From assembly GCA_032622095.1 (NCBI GenBank), contig CP136065.1:206316151-206380150 (forward strand): a stretch of DNA of 64,000 bases, in the 5' to 3' direction. How positions within the stretch are numbered: position 1 is the first letter of the stretch; each line of letters begins with the position of its first letter. The stretch comes from Siphonodentalium dalli. Taxonomy: Eukaryota; Mollusca; Scaphopoda; Gadilida; Siphonodentaliidae. The position numbers and the translations under genes are program-made. Positions 1 to 11,400 of this stretch are shown in pieces. The notes beneath the pieces were generated by a model. It ran no database searches. It had not been told where the DNA came from and saw only the letters and a program-made list of their open reading frames with translations.

Positions 1-1190
1 ACTATTGATAATGAATATAAAAGTTTATCTATTGCCCCATGTTCTTCTTAGTGGTAACGTTTTTACAGACTTTCATATTGTTTGTACATTTACCCACTGC
101 AAGTGCCTTGGGTCCCTTTAAGATAATTATATCACATGAAACCCCTATTATATAATTAAAAAGGCCATTACATATTTCCTTTTCTCTCACTATTAATGAA
201 TAGGTGTGTGCTTCTCGGGATCACTTGGCATCGCGCCAACACACTTTACATTGATTCAGGCAGATTAATACTATTTTGAAAAGCCACACATGACAGAAAC
301 ACCAGACAATGCAAAATGATTGCTTTGTTCATTAAAGTTAAATTCTTGTCCTACTTCGTTGCACGAACAAAATAGACATAAAACCAAGATTGGGGGGACT
401 ATATTTAAATAATTTTCCGTCGCCAGCCAGAGCGCAGTACACTGTCATATACGGTTGTGAAGCATCTCTGCCAGCACTGTAAATATATGCATTTGGCAGC
501 TTCTTTTAAGGATTTGACTCGTTATGTTGGGATATAAGATTTTATCAAACTCCCAACATAACGAGTTGGAGTTTCTCTATATCATGGTTGTTTGTTGAAT
601 GATACTGAGCTGATATTTTTACGGTATCAAAGATGTTATTTCCCATTCCTATACTATATTGAATATGACATTTACACAGATTTATGATTTATACAGAATA
701 TAATAAAAGCTTTCTAATGATTACTATTATTTTTTTATTACCTGGATCCATAATTATTACAAAGCTCCAGAAGATAGATTCTATGGATTGTGTGAAAAGT
801 TGTTGCATTCTATTTCATAAAATTAACAATGCATCCACTGATATCCAGAAATCTTTACAAAAAGCCTCCTTCATAAAACTTTCCATATTATAATTGTCTG
901 AAAACCTAATCCCCCCATAACGTATCAGCTTGTATGTCTGTCTTTCTGTCGAACCGTGGATTCAACTTTGTCCGAGGTTGTACACCTATATTTTTAGATA
1001 ATTTGTTATAACATGCCAACTATATTTAATACCATGAGAACTTCTGCACCTGCGATTATGAGGTCGATCCAACTTTTTTTTAGTGGAGTTATCCCCCTTT
1101 ATCGACTTAGAAATTTATCATAACATGCATAATTTTGTCCCAGCTTGTATTCCTTGGTTCTTTTTTTCGAAAAACAAATAAGTCTTAACA
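1..1190. repeat. Long dispersed repeat R1, copy 1 (cut by window edge)
   Basis: The stretch is nearly the same as 33739-34920 in direct orientation: both begin ACTATTGATAATGAATAT and share the segment with the ATTTATGATTTATACAG core. Similarity fades near the motif CATAACATGCATAA. Copy 1 starts exactly at base 1, so its real left end is outside the window. Short ORFs in it are conserved between copies only because the DNA is; nothing in them resembles a known protein. Copy 1 lacks about 60 bp present in copy 2 just before the hairpin. Confidence 0.85.
517..566. repeat. Hairpin inside repeat R1 copy 1
   Basis: Two perfect 16-bp inverted arms (517-532 and 551-566, ACTCGTTATGTTGGGA and its complement) surround an 18-nt loop. 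In R1 copy 2 the equivalent hairpin (34281-34354) has 36-bp arms, so copy 1 has lost part of its right arm. Confidence 0.8.
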
Positions 1191-1775
1191 AGTTTATATG
1201 GCTACCCTTATTAGTGTAGCCCTATTTCACTGCGGGGTATCCTTAGTTCCACTGGGACAGTCTCACCTCTGATGAATTGAATAAGAATTCAGATTTTTTT
1301 ATCAGTGGAATGAGATTGTGATGGCTACAAGGCTATATATGATATTCCTTTTTCAATCCAAATCAGGCAGTATGATATATCCAACAAACTTCATACATGT
1401 AGTTACAACTGCATGAACCTCGACTCGTGATCGCCCACAATGCACGGGAGAACCCCCCCCCCCCCCCCACACACACTAGAAAAATAGGTCTATGGTAGCT
1501 TAGGTAACCACCAACTTGTGTAATCATTGACTGGTCCAGAGTGGGTGGTATTACAATAGGTTTAGGGTACCACCAACTCCTGAAACCAGAGAAGGGTGAT
1601 ATTCATATAGGTCTAGGGTAGATTAGGTAACCACCAACTCATGTAACCAGAGAAGCATTGTATTAAAATAGACACCAGTAATTAAACAATTTTGTCATAT
1701 TCTGGGTATAAAAATAGCTCCACAAAGCACATATGGAATACTTATACACAGACTATATATTTTATATGAATTCCC
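1191..1775. other. Intergenic; C-tract and short imperfect repeats
   Basis: No gene seen. A C homopolymer lies at about 1453-1468. Between 1500 and 1660 the phrase GGTAACCACCAACTC or close variants recurs about three times at 55-65-bp spacing, a degenerate short tandem repeat. Confidence 0.5.
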
Positions 1776-2238
1776 TTAAAGGCCCACTTAATTTTCGAAC
1801 CCCCTGATTACTTTATATAAAATATATGCCATATTATATACCATTTGAAAGAGGAAGCTCTAAAACATTGTATTATCAACTTATCCGGTGTAATAAACTG
1901 TGGTCATGTTGTTTTGTTGAGTTTTGTCATCAAGATGGAAGTAAAAAAATCAGTATTATTTTCAATGCAGGGGGAATAACTCTATATATTAAAGATACAG
2001 TTCTTCCCCTTTCATTGAAAAAGTTTGAATTATATTGCATTCTGGGTGTGAGAGGGGGGGGGGGGAAGTCTTCAGCAGTTTTCTATTTCTCTGTGGTCAT
2101 CTTCTGAGACACATGTTTCAAATAGTGATGAATTATAGTATTTTAATCATATTTTATGGCATAGATTGTTATTAAAACTGTATATCAAGTCACTATAAAA
2201 AAAATAATCGGAGACTCGAAAATTAAGTGGGCCTTTAA
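1776..2238. mobile_element. TTAA-flanked MITE, family F1
   Basis: The element is bounded by TTAA on both sides (1776-1779 and 2235-2238). Its ends are inverted repeats: AGGCCCACTTAATTTTCGA at the left and the complement at the right. TTAA target duplication is characteristic of piggyBac and Kolobok DNA transposons. The 93-codon ORF inside (1826-2107) has no recognisable domain and is interrupted by a G-run, so I treat the element as non-autonomous. Confidence 0.8.
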
Positions 2239-2625
2239 TTTCTCCCTGACATGGGTTAAATAAAATTAACAGCACAGTCAGCAGCAACAAGTGAAATCAT
2301 TTTTAGATTATTTATTAAAATAAAATATATTCATCAAATCTCAAAACCAACACTATGATCTGAAGTACACTTAACCACAGGTACTATTACTAGTATTAGG
2401 CACAATATTTTTTATTTTTTTTAATTTAATAAAAAAAAAAAAAAAAAATTATTTTTTTTGCCCAAATACCTGTGCACTAAACAGTCTCCCAGTTTGTCAT
2501 CAAATACTTCACGTTTTATTCCTGTTTTCCGAAATATTTTGTGAATAATCTGCACATCGTTGTTCTGTGGAGATTACAGATACATAATGTCAACGATTTG
2601 AAGATGAAGAAGATTCTTCTAAAAC
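2239..2625. other. AT-rich intergenic stretch
   Basis: No gene seen. Long A and T homopolymers occur at about 2407-2458. Confidence 0.4.
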
Positions 2626-2639
2626 ATGAATCAAAATCT

Positions 2640-2790
2640 TCTGCTTCTGTCAGGGGGGCGGGGTCTGGAAAAAAATTGCACATATAGGGCCCAAAAAGTT
2701 TTTTCCGACCTCGAGGGACCCACCACCCCCATTTTTGCAACAAACAAAAATTTTCCTTCAAAATTTTGGGGACACAACCCCCGTTTCTCA
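2640..2790. repeat. Repeat family C (G-run ... CATATAGGGC ... GGGACCCACCACC)
   Basis: This is a G-rich/C-rich short repeat built from a G-run, a pocket of A bases, the phrase TATAGGGC and a CCCACCACC tract. Relatives are at 4262-4345, 50865-50945 and 52705-52850, in both orientations. The several overlapping ORFs here are by-products of the repeat. Confidence 0.6.
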
Positions 2791-3139
2791 TGTTTTTATC
2801 AAAATTTCAGAGGTTTTTTTTAGCCGTTCTTCAATAACTGTGTTAACTGACTTTCTAATAGGTAAACACAGATCAGAAAAACGAAAAATATACTGTATTT
2901 CCATGTGTTTCCTGGTGTTTTCAGTATCTAATTAAGTATTTAATTAAGCATTGTGTATATAGGTACACTATATGTCACAAATTGCCCTAGACCCCATTAT
3001 AGCCTTAATATATCGAGTGTGTTGTGTCTTGACAGAGAACACTGGCCAGTGTAAATAGTGGTAAACAGGTCAGGGGTTCCACAATTATATGTGCATGATC
3101 AAAGAACTCTTTAGTTTTATCCAATGGGATGGGGTGGGG

Positions 3140-3520
3140 AGGGGAATTGTTTTTTGGTTAGGTATACACGTAGATATATGGTTATTATACTGCCCGATAT
3201 TAGTCGGCGGGTATATAGTTGATGTCTCGAGCCGTCTGTCCGTACAAACATTCTGAATTTTAACTCAAGAGTCAGTTGTCATATTTGCTGCCCTATGGCA
3301 TGGTGACGGACCAGAAATGGGGGACGAATATGCATAATATCGCGGGTTGTGACCACCAATGCCTACCAGAGTTATGGACCCTGTTAGACTTTATGAAATT
3401 CAGTCCATACAAAGTTTTTGCAATATAAGTTAAGTGTCGGTTGTCAAATTTTGATGTGGTTTGGTATGGTGATAGACCAGAATGAAGAATTGAATGTCAT
3501 TTCTCAATGCATCTGAATGC
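3140..3520. repeat. Diverged dispersed repeat with GTCTGTCCGTAC core
   Basis: The phrases GAGCCGTCTGTCCGTAC, CTATGGCATGGTGACGGACC and its weaker echo GGTATGGTGATAGACC show an internal duplication of about 150-170 bp. This is the style of mollusc elements with a CCGT microsatellite core. No coding potential was seen. Confidence 0.4.
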
Positions 3521-4261
3521 ATCACATTATTTCAGTTCATCTATTTGTAAGTGATAACAGTATACAATTAGTATTTTAGTTTCGTCTTGTTGAGCAGTAA
3601 AGCTCCCAGATGAAGTTCGGAAATTCAATGAGAATAGCGTCACCTTCAATTGGGATTGTCTGAGCAAGTACGTTGTAAAATAAAGGTACATGGTCTGAGC
3701 ACTAAACAGTAATGTCATTCATCATAACCAATTCAGTTTTATTTGGATAATTGTTGCAAATTAACATTACTAGCAATCATTCAAGATGAGAAATAACCAG
3801 AAGGAATGAATTTGATTACATGTCAGAACAAGACAGTATTTCAGACATTTTATTTCAATTTATGAGATACCCTTTTCAATTTCATGTTATGCAACAATCA
3901 GGTTAATGATATCTACTAGTAGTCATCATTGAGTATTCACCATGTAGTATCCAATTTGTGATAGAGTTTTTTTGTTTTATTACTTTTATTCAGATAATAC
4001 AACTGGGTAATATATTAATTTTGTTACTAAATATTTCTTCCGTTGATCATAAGTTTCATGACTGTTAATACGGTGGTCCACTGTGAAGTGGTCCGGGATA
4101 CTGTGAAATCCAGAATGTTGCTAAATCTGAGTCTAAAGAGTCACTTTAGCTGCCTATATAGCCCTATACCAACAAGCATGGTACTAACATGCTTACATTA
4201 CAAACAGCATTACATGATCAGTACTTGTAAATTGTTTGAAAAAAACTCATTTTTGAAAAAA
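3521..4261. other. Intergenic, no feature recognised
   Basis: AT-rich sequence without a convincing ORF, exon or repeat structure. The ORF at 4043-4399 runs into the family C repeat and is not supported. Confidence 0.4.
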
Positions 4262-4345
4262 TTTACAAGCACCATTTTTTCCGCCTACGGACCACCCACC
4301 ACCCCGGCCCTATATACGGAATTTTTTTGCAGACCCCCCCCTGCT
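4262..4345. repeat. Repeat family C, second copy
   Basis: It shares GGACCACCCACCACC, GCCCTATATA and a C-run with the copies at 2640, 50865 and 52705. Confidence 0.55.
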
Positions 4346-4383
4346 TCTGTAGTCACTTTTCGAAATGTCGGCCTGCACACACA

Positions 4384-4523
4384 CAGTTACTGGACATAAA
4401 GTCCCAAAAATAAGGTTTTAATCGAATTTATAAATCGGTATACTAATATAAGGAGTTCCATAAGTATACCGATTTATAAATTCGATTAAAACCTTATTTT
4501 TGGGACTTTATGTCCAGTAACTG
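4384..4523. repeat. Perfect 61-bp-arm palindrome
   Basis: The left arm 4384-4444 and right arm 4463-4523 are exact reverse complements over 61 bp, with an 18-nt spacer. The arms start CAGTTACTGGACATAAAGTC. It lies about 1 kb upstream of the CBR1-like start codon. Perfect arms imply a young foldback MITE or recent gene conversion between arms. Confidence 0.9.
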
Positions 4524-4675
4524 TGCTAGAAGTCGCCATTATCAAAATAAAAGGTCAGCAGACCACAGTGTCCCCCGACAACATGGCAAGTCGATGCCGC
4601 TTTGTTAAAGAAATTAAAAAAAAATGTTGAAATTTTCTAAGTCGAAAAGGGTTAATAACTCCATAAAAAAAATAT

Positions 4676-5245
4676 TAGCTATATAGATGTTGCAAATCAC
4701 CAACATGTTAGGAACAATATCCCAAAGTTTCAAATCTCTACATTTAAAACTGTAGGAGGAGTTGATTACACCATGAAGGTACCCAATCTCATCCAAAAGG
4801 CAAAAATGTTCCAAATTTTCTAAGTCGAAAACCCCCCAAAAATATGGAAAAAATGATATTTTTTATTAGCTATATAGATGTTGCAAATCACCAACATGTT
4901 AGGAACAATATCCCAGAGTTTCAAATCTCTACATTTAAAACTGTAGGAGGAGTTGATTACACCATGAAGGTACCCAATCTCATCCAAAAGGCAATAATGT
5001 TCCAAATTTTCTAAGTCGAATACCCCCCCCCCCCCCCAAATTATGGATTTTTTTAAATTTTTGATTAGCTATATAGATGTTGCAAATCACCAACATGTTA
5101 GGAACAATATCCCAGAGTTTCAAATCTCTACGTTTAAAACTGTAGGAGGAGTTGATTACACCATGAAGGTACCCAATCTCGGACGCACGGACGGACGGAC
5201 GGACGAGGGTCATTTCTATAGTCCTCCGACGGAAACGTAGGGGGA
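4676..5245. repeat. Three-copy tandem repeat (191/199 bp) ending in a CGGA tract
   Basis: The phrase TAGCTATATAGATGTTGCAA starts units at 4676, 4867 and 5066, each followed by GTAGGAGGAGTTGATTACAC. The third unit runs into (CGGA)n and CCTCCGACGGAAACG. Similar - strand ORFs in every unit arise from the repetition. The unit is probably the core of a non-autonomous transposon. Confidence 0.85.
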
Positions 5246-5460
5246 CAACAAATTACTTTGCTCTCAAACTTTGAGCTGGGAATTTCCTGACGTCATACAT
5301 AATCTAAATATAGGATAAAATTTGCGACCGACTGATGTCATTTTTACGCATTTAGCCTATTTTCGTTTATGATTGTATCAAAAACACGAAGTTCCGCCGA
5401 AACGAAAGCCGGAATGTCGGTTGTGGGATATTGAATAAACAAGAACAAGAAAGAACAAGA
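5246..5460 (+). promoter_or_regulatory. Likely promoter / 5' leader of the CBR1-like gene
   Basis: This is the single-copy stretch between the tandem repeat and the start codon. A perfect CRE-type palindrome TGACGTCA lies at 5288-5295 and a GATGTCA half-site near 5335. No TATA box stands out. The leader just before ATG is A-rich (AACAAGAACAAGAA). Promoter activity is inferred from position and motif only. Confidence 0.4.
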
Positions 5461-5487
5461 ATGAGTGGTTTGAAAAAAGTTGCAGTG
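5461..5487 (+). CDS. CBR1: CBR1-like exon 1
   Basis: Nine codons, MSGLKKVAV, then donor GTAATT at 5488. This is the first beta strand leading into the glycine-rich cofactor loop. The exon is too short for ORF finders, but the junction restores VAVVTGSNKG, the classic start of the family. Phase 0. Confidence 0.85.
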
Positions 5488-8400
5488 GTAATTATTTTCA
5501 GTTAAAACCTTTTATAATTGTTAATGATATCCTAAGTTCCTAACATCATTTTTGACTGAGTTTTGTCCATTTTACTAAGTATTAGAACAGTACATGTTGT
5601 AAGTTAATACAAAGTGCCGTTTGATGAATGCCATGGGTGCACACGTTTTCTATCATAGACACAGATAACATACATGTATTTACTACTCTCGATTATCTCT
5701 CTCACTTTTTTAGCTCAACTTTAATTTGTAAAGTTTGAGCTATTACCATGGCTTTGTCGTCTGTCGTCCGTGTGTGCGTGATCCGTCAACAATTTCCTTT
5801 AACATATGGATGATGATGGGCTACAGCCTGTACAGGTCCTATAACCTTTGGTCGGATCATTATGAAATTTGTCATGGCTGTTGACATTGACATGTAGATG
5901 GGAACTAGTTATTTTGGGGTCATTCGGCAAAAATACATGGCCGCCAGCGGCCATCTTGGATTTCAAAATTCAATCCATTAGCACGGGCTACAGGTCGTAG
6001 GCCTACTGTTCGTCTGATATTATGAAATTTGTCATGGATGTTAATATTGACATGTAGATGGGAACGTGTAATTTTGGGGTCGTTCGGCCAAAAAAACATG
6101 ACCACCAGCAGTGATCTTGGATTTTACTCTTTGCACATGACTAAATCCTTTGGCACGGGCTACAGGTCCTACCTTTGGTCAGATCATTATGAAATTTGTC
6201 ACGGCTGTTGACATGTAGATGGGAACGAGTCATTTTGGGGTCATTGGCAAAACAACATGGCCACCAGCAGCCATCTTGGATTTTACTCTTTGTATGACTA
6301 AATCCTTTGGCACAGGCTACAGTGGTTTTACCTTTGGTCGGATCATTATGAAATTTGTCACGGCTGTTTCACATTGACATGTAGATGGGAACGAGTCATT
6401 TTGGAGTCATTCGGCAAAAAAACATGGCCGCCAGTGGCGATCTTGGATTTCAAAATTCAATCCATTAGCACGGGCTACAGGTCGTACTGTTCATCTGATC
6501 ATCATGAAATTTGTCATGGATGTTAATATTGGCATGTAGATTGGAACGAGTCATTTTGGGGTTGTTTGGCCAAAAAACATGGCCACCAGCAGCCATCTTG
6601 GATTGTATTCTTTGCATGACTAAATCCTTTGGCACGGGCTACAGGTCGTAGCTTTGGTCGGATCATCATGAAATTTGTCAAGGATGTTAACAACGACATG
6701 TAGATGGGAACGAGTCTTTTGGGGTCATTTGGCCAAAAAACATGGCCGCCAGCAGCCATCTTGGATTTTACTCTTTACATGACTAAATCCTTTGACACAG
6801 GCTATACAGGTCGTATCTTTTGTCGCATCATCATGAAATTTGTGATGGATGTTAACAATGACATGTAAATAATGGGAACGAGTCTTTTTGGGGTCATTCG
6901 GCAAAAAAACATGGCTGCCAGTGGCCATCTTGTATTTTACTCTTTGCATAACTATAGGCCTTTCAACTTTCCACATTCCTGTCACTCCATTGACTGTAAC
7001 ACATGAAATTATTCCCTTTCCAAGTTGAGCTACAGTGTCATTGACACTTTCATTTATGTGTATACTTTCCATGTATGGTATGGGAGGACGTTTTCAAAAT
7101 GATTAATAATTGGACTTAAGTAGCGCAATTGAATTACGCTTAAGCTCAATTACTTATATCTCTACCCTGTTGGTTTAAACATAAATTGATTTATGACAAA
7201 ATGGATTGGAGGACAAGTGCTATAATCACTAAGAATACCCTCCTCTACCCTATTGCGCTTAATTAACCGCAATAGCCATAATAAGTTTTCACCTCTCGAA
7301 GATCAAATGAGGTTCATACTCAGGTTGGGCTGGTTGTTTTGTTTTCTAAAAGAATCTCGCCGGATAGTCATCCTGCAGACTATACTATAAGAATTAAGGG
7401 GGTTTTGATTATGGTGATCAATAATTGTGCTGAAGCGCAATTGAAATTACAGAGTTTTTAACTGCGCAGCGCAGTCTGCTCTTAAAGATATATATATATT
7501 TATGTATATTTCTCTTATAGAAAACAGGAATTAGATCATGTCATGAATTACTACTCTGGCTACACACATAGAGATTATATTTCACTCGTTTAAAATATGG
7601 GAACTTTTTTATTATATCTGATGTGGAACTTTATAGCATTCAACACACAAAGCAGGGAATATATTTCTTTGTTAGTACTTGTTCCTTAATAATCTGTTTC
7701 ACAGTAGGGGGCATGGTACCAACTCCAGATTGCATGATGTTTTGCCACGTTATGAGTCGATATCGTTATAGGTTTATGATGACACACCCCTCAACTCCAT
7801 AGGTTTTTGGTAACAATTGGTTGATGGTTTAGAAAAGAATTAACCCCTCACACACATGCTATCCGATGCAATAAGTCAAACACTTTTCTTCTTATCTGCC
7901 TCATATTCTTATCTAGTTTTGGCACATGATATCCAATGTGATAAGTCAAATATTTTTCACCCATGCATTCTCATAATTCACACCCAGATTAACCATGACA
8001 GACTCTTCAGCTGTATATATATTGGTATTGAATTATCAGTTTTAACACTACCTATAACCATAACATGAAAACATGCTATCCAAAGCAATACATTATCTGA
8101 TTAGTGTCATATTTATACCTATACAAGTAAATGATGGAAACCTTTCCAATCATCTCCACGTTATGTGTTCAGGCGTATACATGTATTCAGTTTAGATCTA
8201 GTTAGTATGGGTTAAACAACTGTCGATTGTGAAATTATTTTCTTCCACATATTATATTTTTAATGGCGAATATATCAGTAGTTTCGGTCAGCATCAAAGT
8301 ACACTGGTAGACAGAGATCCGAACTACGATCATTTGCTGAACACTGTTAAATCTAGTATGTAGAGCTAACTCTCACGATTATCAGATTTCTTGATTGTTT

Positions 8401-11400
8401 ATAATATGAAGGGTGTAATTTCCACACCATCTGAAATATACCATGACAACAAACATTCCAATATCAAAGGTAACCTTTCTTTTCAGGTGACCGGTTCAAA
8501 TAAGGGAATAGGCTTCGCTTGCATCAAAGAACTATGCAAGGAATTTGATGGCGATGTCTTCCTCACCTGTAAGTCTTGCTACAGTCATTTTTTTATCTCG
8601 ATCAATATATTCTCTGTATCTGCATGAGTTTGGATATCGAATGTTCCAACTAAACTTAAGAATGTGTTTGACAAATCATGAATCGGCCAAACTCTTACCT
8701 TTAATTACCATCAAATCTTGTCATTAGGGTTGAATGGTAAAATTGTGAAAGGGGTCATGAGTATAATCTTTAGGTAAGTTCTGATATCCAACATTTTTCC
8801 CAATGCTGAATATCTTCCCCACCTCATTCCTCGCCCTTAACAAGAAACATTTGCACAGGAATAATTAATGTTTTTTATATAAAAAAAATGGCAAGAATTT
8901 GTTTAAATTTTCTGCTTCTTTTTGTGAATCTTTGAGCTTATCTTAATCTATATATATAAAAGAGTAGGATCTGTCTATCTGCCATTTGAGCTTATCTTAA
9001 TCTATATATATAAAAGAGTAGGATCTGTCTATCTGCCATCTGTCTGTCCAGATTTATCTCCTAGACTGCTGGTCCGATTTCAACCAAATTTGGTGTGGTT
9101 ACTCGGGGTACCCTGGCAGAGGTTATAACGTTTATTTGTTTTTCAAAATTTTGATTTAAAAATGTTTATTTAAATAAATGAAAAAATAGCAAACAAATAA
9201 GCTCACTATATATGGGCCTATTTCAGCACTGGTCAGATGTTATCTCTTTATATATGTGTTTTCACTGTGGCCCACTCCATCCAACTAGTAAACTATGCTT
9301 ATTCCAGAACCAAATGTCAATATTTAGGTCTAATATGAAGCTATTTACACTAGGTTATATTGAAGTAGAATATGCCAAAAAAAATAGGGTTTTGATTCTC
9401 AGGCATAGCCTCATCGAATAAAATGGCCCTCGTTGGACCATTTTATTTCGAGGGCTTGAATCAACAAAGCTCTTCAGCGGCAACACAGCATCCAACAAGC
9501 GGGTTGTAGGGGAGGTCATACTGCCCTAACAAATCTTCCCGGGAATCATCCCAAACTCCAAACCTACATTTTATTTCGAGTTTGGATTTCACCGACCACC
9601 ATAGTTGTAAAAAGGGTAACACAAAAATAGTAAATTGCAACACGGAAATTAGTTATGTTTCAAATATCGAACAGGCGCTAAATACATGTGTTGAAATATT
9701 TTATAAAAGATCAGCTGGACGTTAAATATTTGACCTTTGCACAGTAAATAAGTAACACTGCAAGACAGAGTTTCCCCTTGCTACACTATTGCAATTGAAG
9801 GTACGTAGTACTAAAACCGGAGCGGAATACAGTTTGACAAGCGGTGTATATTGGCCATGTTTATGATGGTTATTTGAAGAGTTATTGTCTATCATCCATT
9901 GTGGTACATATACAGTCTCTAATTAGTCAAGGGAATAAATAAGTGAATCAAGACTTTCTATGATAGTATGGAAGATCACTTTATCTTTTCCTATCGACTA
10001 TTTACGGTCCATATTTTTATATGAATCAGATATGTAGTTAAAAATGCCCTTGTTAAAAGCATATCAATATATATATCATTCTAGGTAATCCCTATATGAT
10101 GTACGGGTAGTACCATGTCATAACTTGTCATTCGTTATGTCAGATGAATTTAGTTTATATCCATTATAAAGTCCTCCCGACATTTTTCTGGAACTGGGAA
10201 GGTATAATGACCCTTGCTTACTATGCCAGCCTATGGTCAATAATTTTTTTTTTTTAAACCTCGCTCCCTCAATGATTTTCCAAAAAAAATTGCCTGAGAA
10301 TCAAATATCTTTTTTTGCTTGGCCTAATAAGTATTATCTAATTAATTACAAGAGTAGAGTATGTCTGTCATGTGTGCGAAGCGCACACAGGGGCCACAGG
10401 CCCCTCAGATGCTGAATAAAGGCTCCCAAAGGGACTCTGTTTCAGCTAGTATATATGTATCAGATTTATGGAGGCACGTTCTCAGTGAGTGTTCATTGCT
10501 TCAGTGAGCATGAACTAATTCTCATTTCCAGTCCTTCCCTTGCTCTCACACCCATATGCACTCGCAAATATATTGACCCATGGATATGACATATACAGTA
10601 ATGCCCTAAGTAATCGACCCCTTAACCACAGCAGAATTATGGGTAACTTTTCAGGATTTAGTCGGAAATATGGCTTGTTGCCATTCATCGGAAAGCTCTC
10701 AAATCCTGAAAAGTTGCCCATAATTCTGCTGTAGTTAAGGAGTCGATTAATTAGGGCATTACTGTATCAGATTTATGGAGGCACGTTCTCAGTGTGAGTG
10801 TTCATTGCTTCAGTGAGCATGAACTAATTCTCATTTCTTATTATAATGTCCAATTATTGCTCGGAATTCTACATTGATATGTCCCTCAACTCAGTACTGA
10901 TTTTCGCCCATGTCGGTGTTCGAACCCGTGGCAAGTCCAGATTGCGATGATGTTGTCCAGAAATGATGCACTGTACTCTTATCGTTCTGATTCCCTCAGC
11001 CCGAAATGAGGAACGAGGCCAGGCTGCTTTGGCAGATTTGAAGAAGGAAAATATCAGCCCAAAATTTCACCAGCTAGATATTGATGATAAATCCAGTATA
11101 GAGCGATTGAGAGATTTTCTCCAAAAAAATTATGGTGGACTGGATATTCTTATTAACAATGCTGCTATTGCATATAAGGTTAGTTGATTATCCTATTGCT
11201 AATTACTGATTTTGTTGTTTTGATGATATTTGGTATTTGACACTTGCTCAACAATGTCTTGATCGAGTTCAAAAACTAGACAGAGCTACGGCCCTCAAAT
11301 TGTTCAGTTTTACGAATTTTGATCGCGATAGCTCTATAACTTTGGCGAGCCTGGGGATGCCTCAGGACTGTTTGATAGGGAATATATGGTACAGTAATGC

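Noticed and set aside
1826-2107. 93-codon ORF inside the F1 element as a transposase
   Set aside because: Too short, interrupted by a G-run and without catalytic motifs.
5920-7072. Several overlapping - strand ORFs
   Set aside because: They repeat one another because of the internal tandem units of the element at 5711-7032.
8391-8568. Alternative start of CBR1 at the in-frame ATG 8391
   Set aside because: A good acceptor lies at 8486, the upstream residues do not resemble the family, and exon 1 at 5461 supplies the expected N-terminus.
10905-10935. tRNA-like B box (GTGTTCGAACCCG)
   Set aside because: No A box or cloverleaf could be built upstream; at most a decayed SINE.
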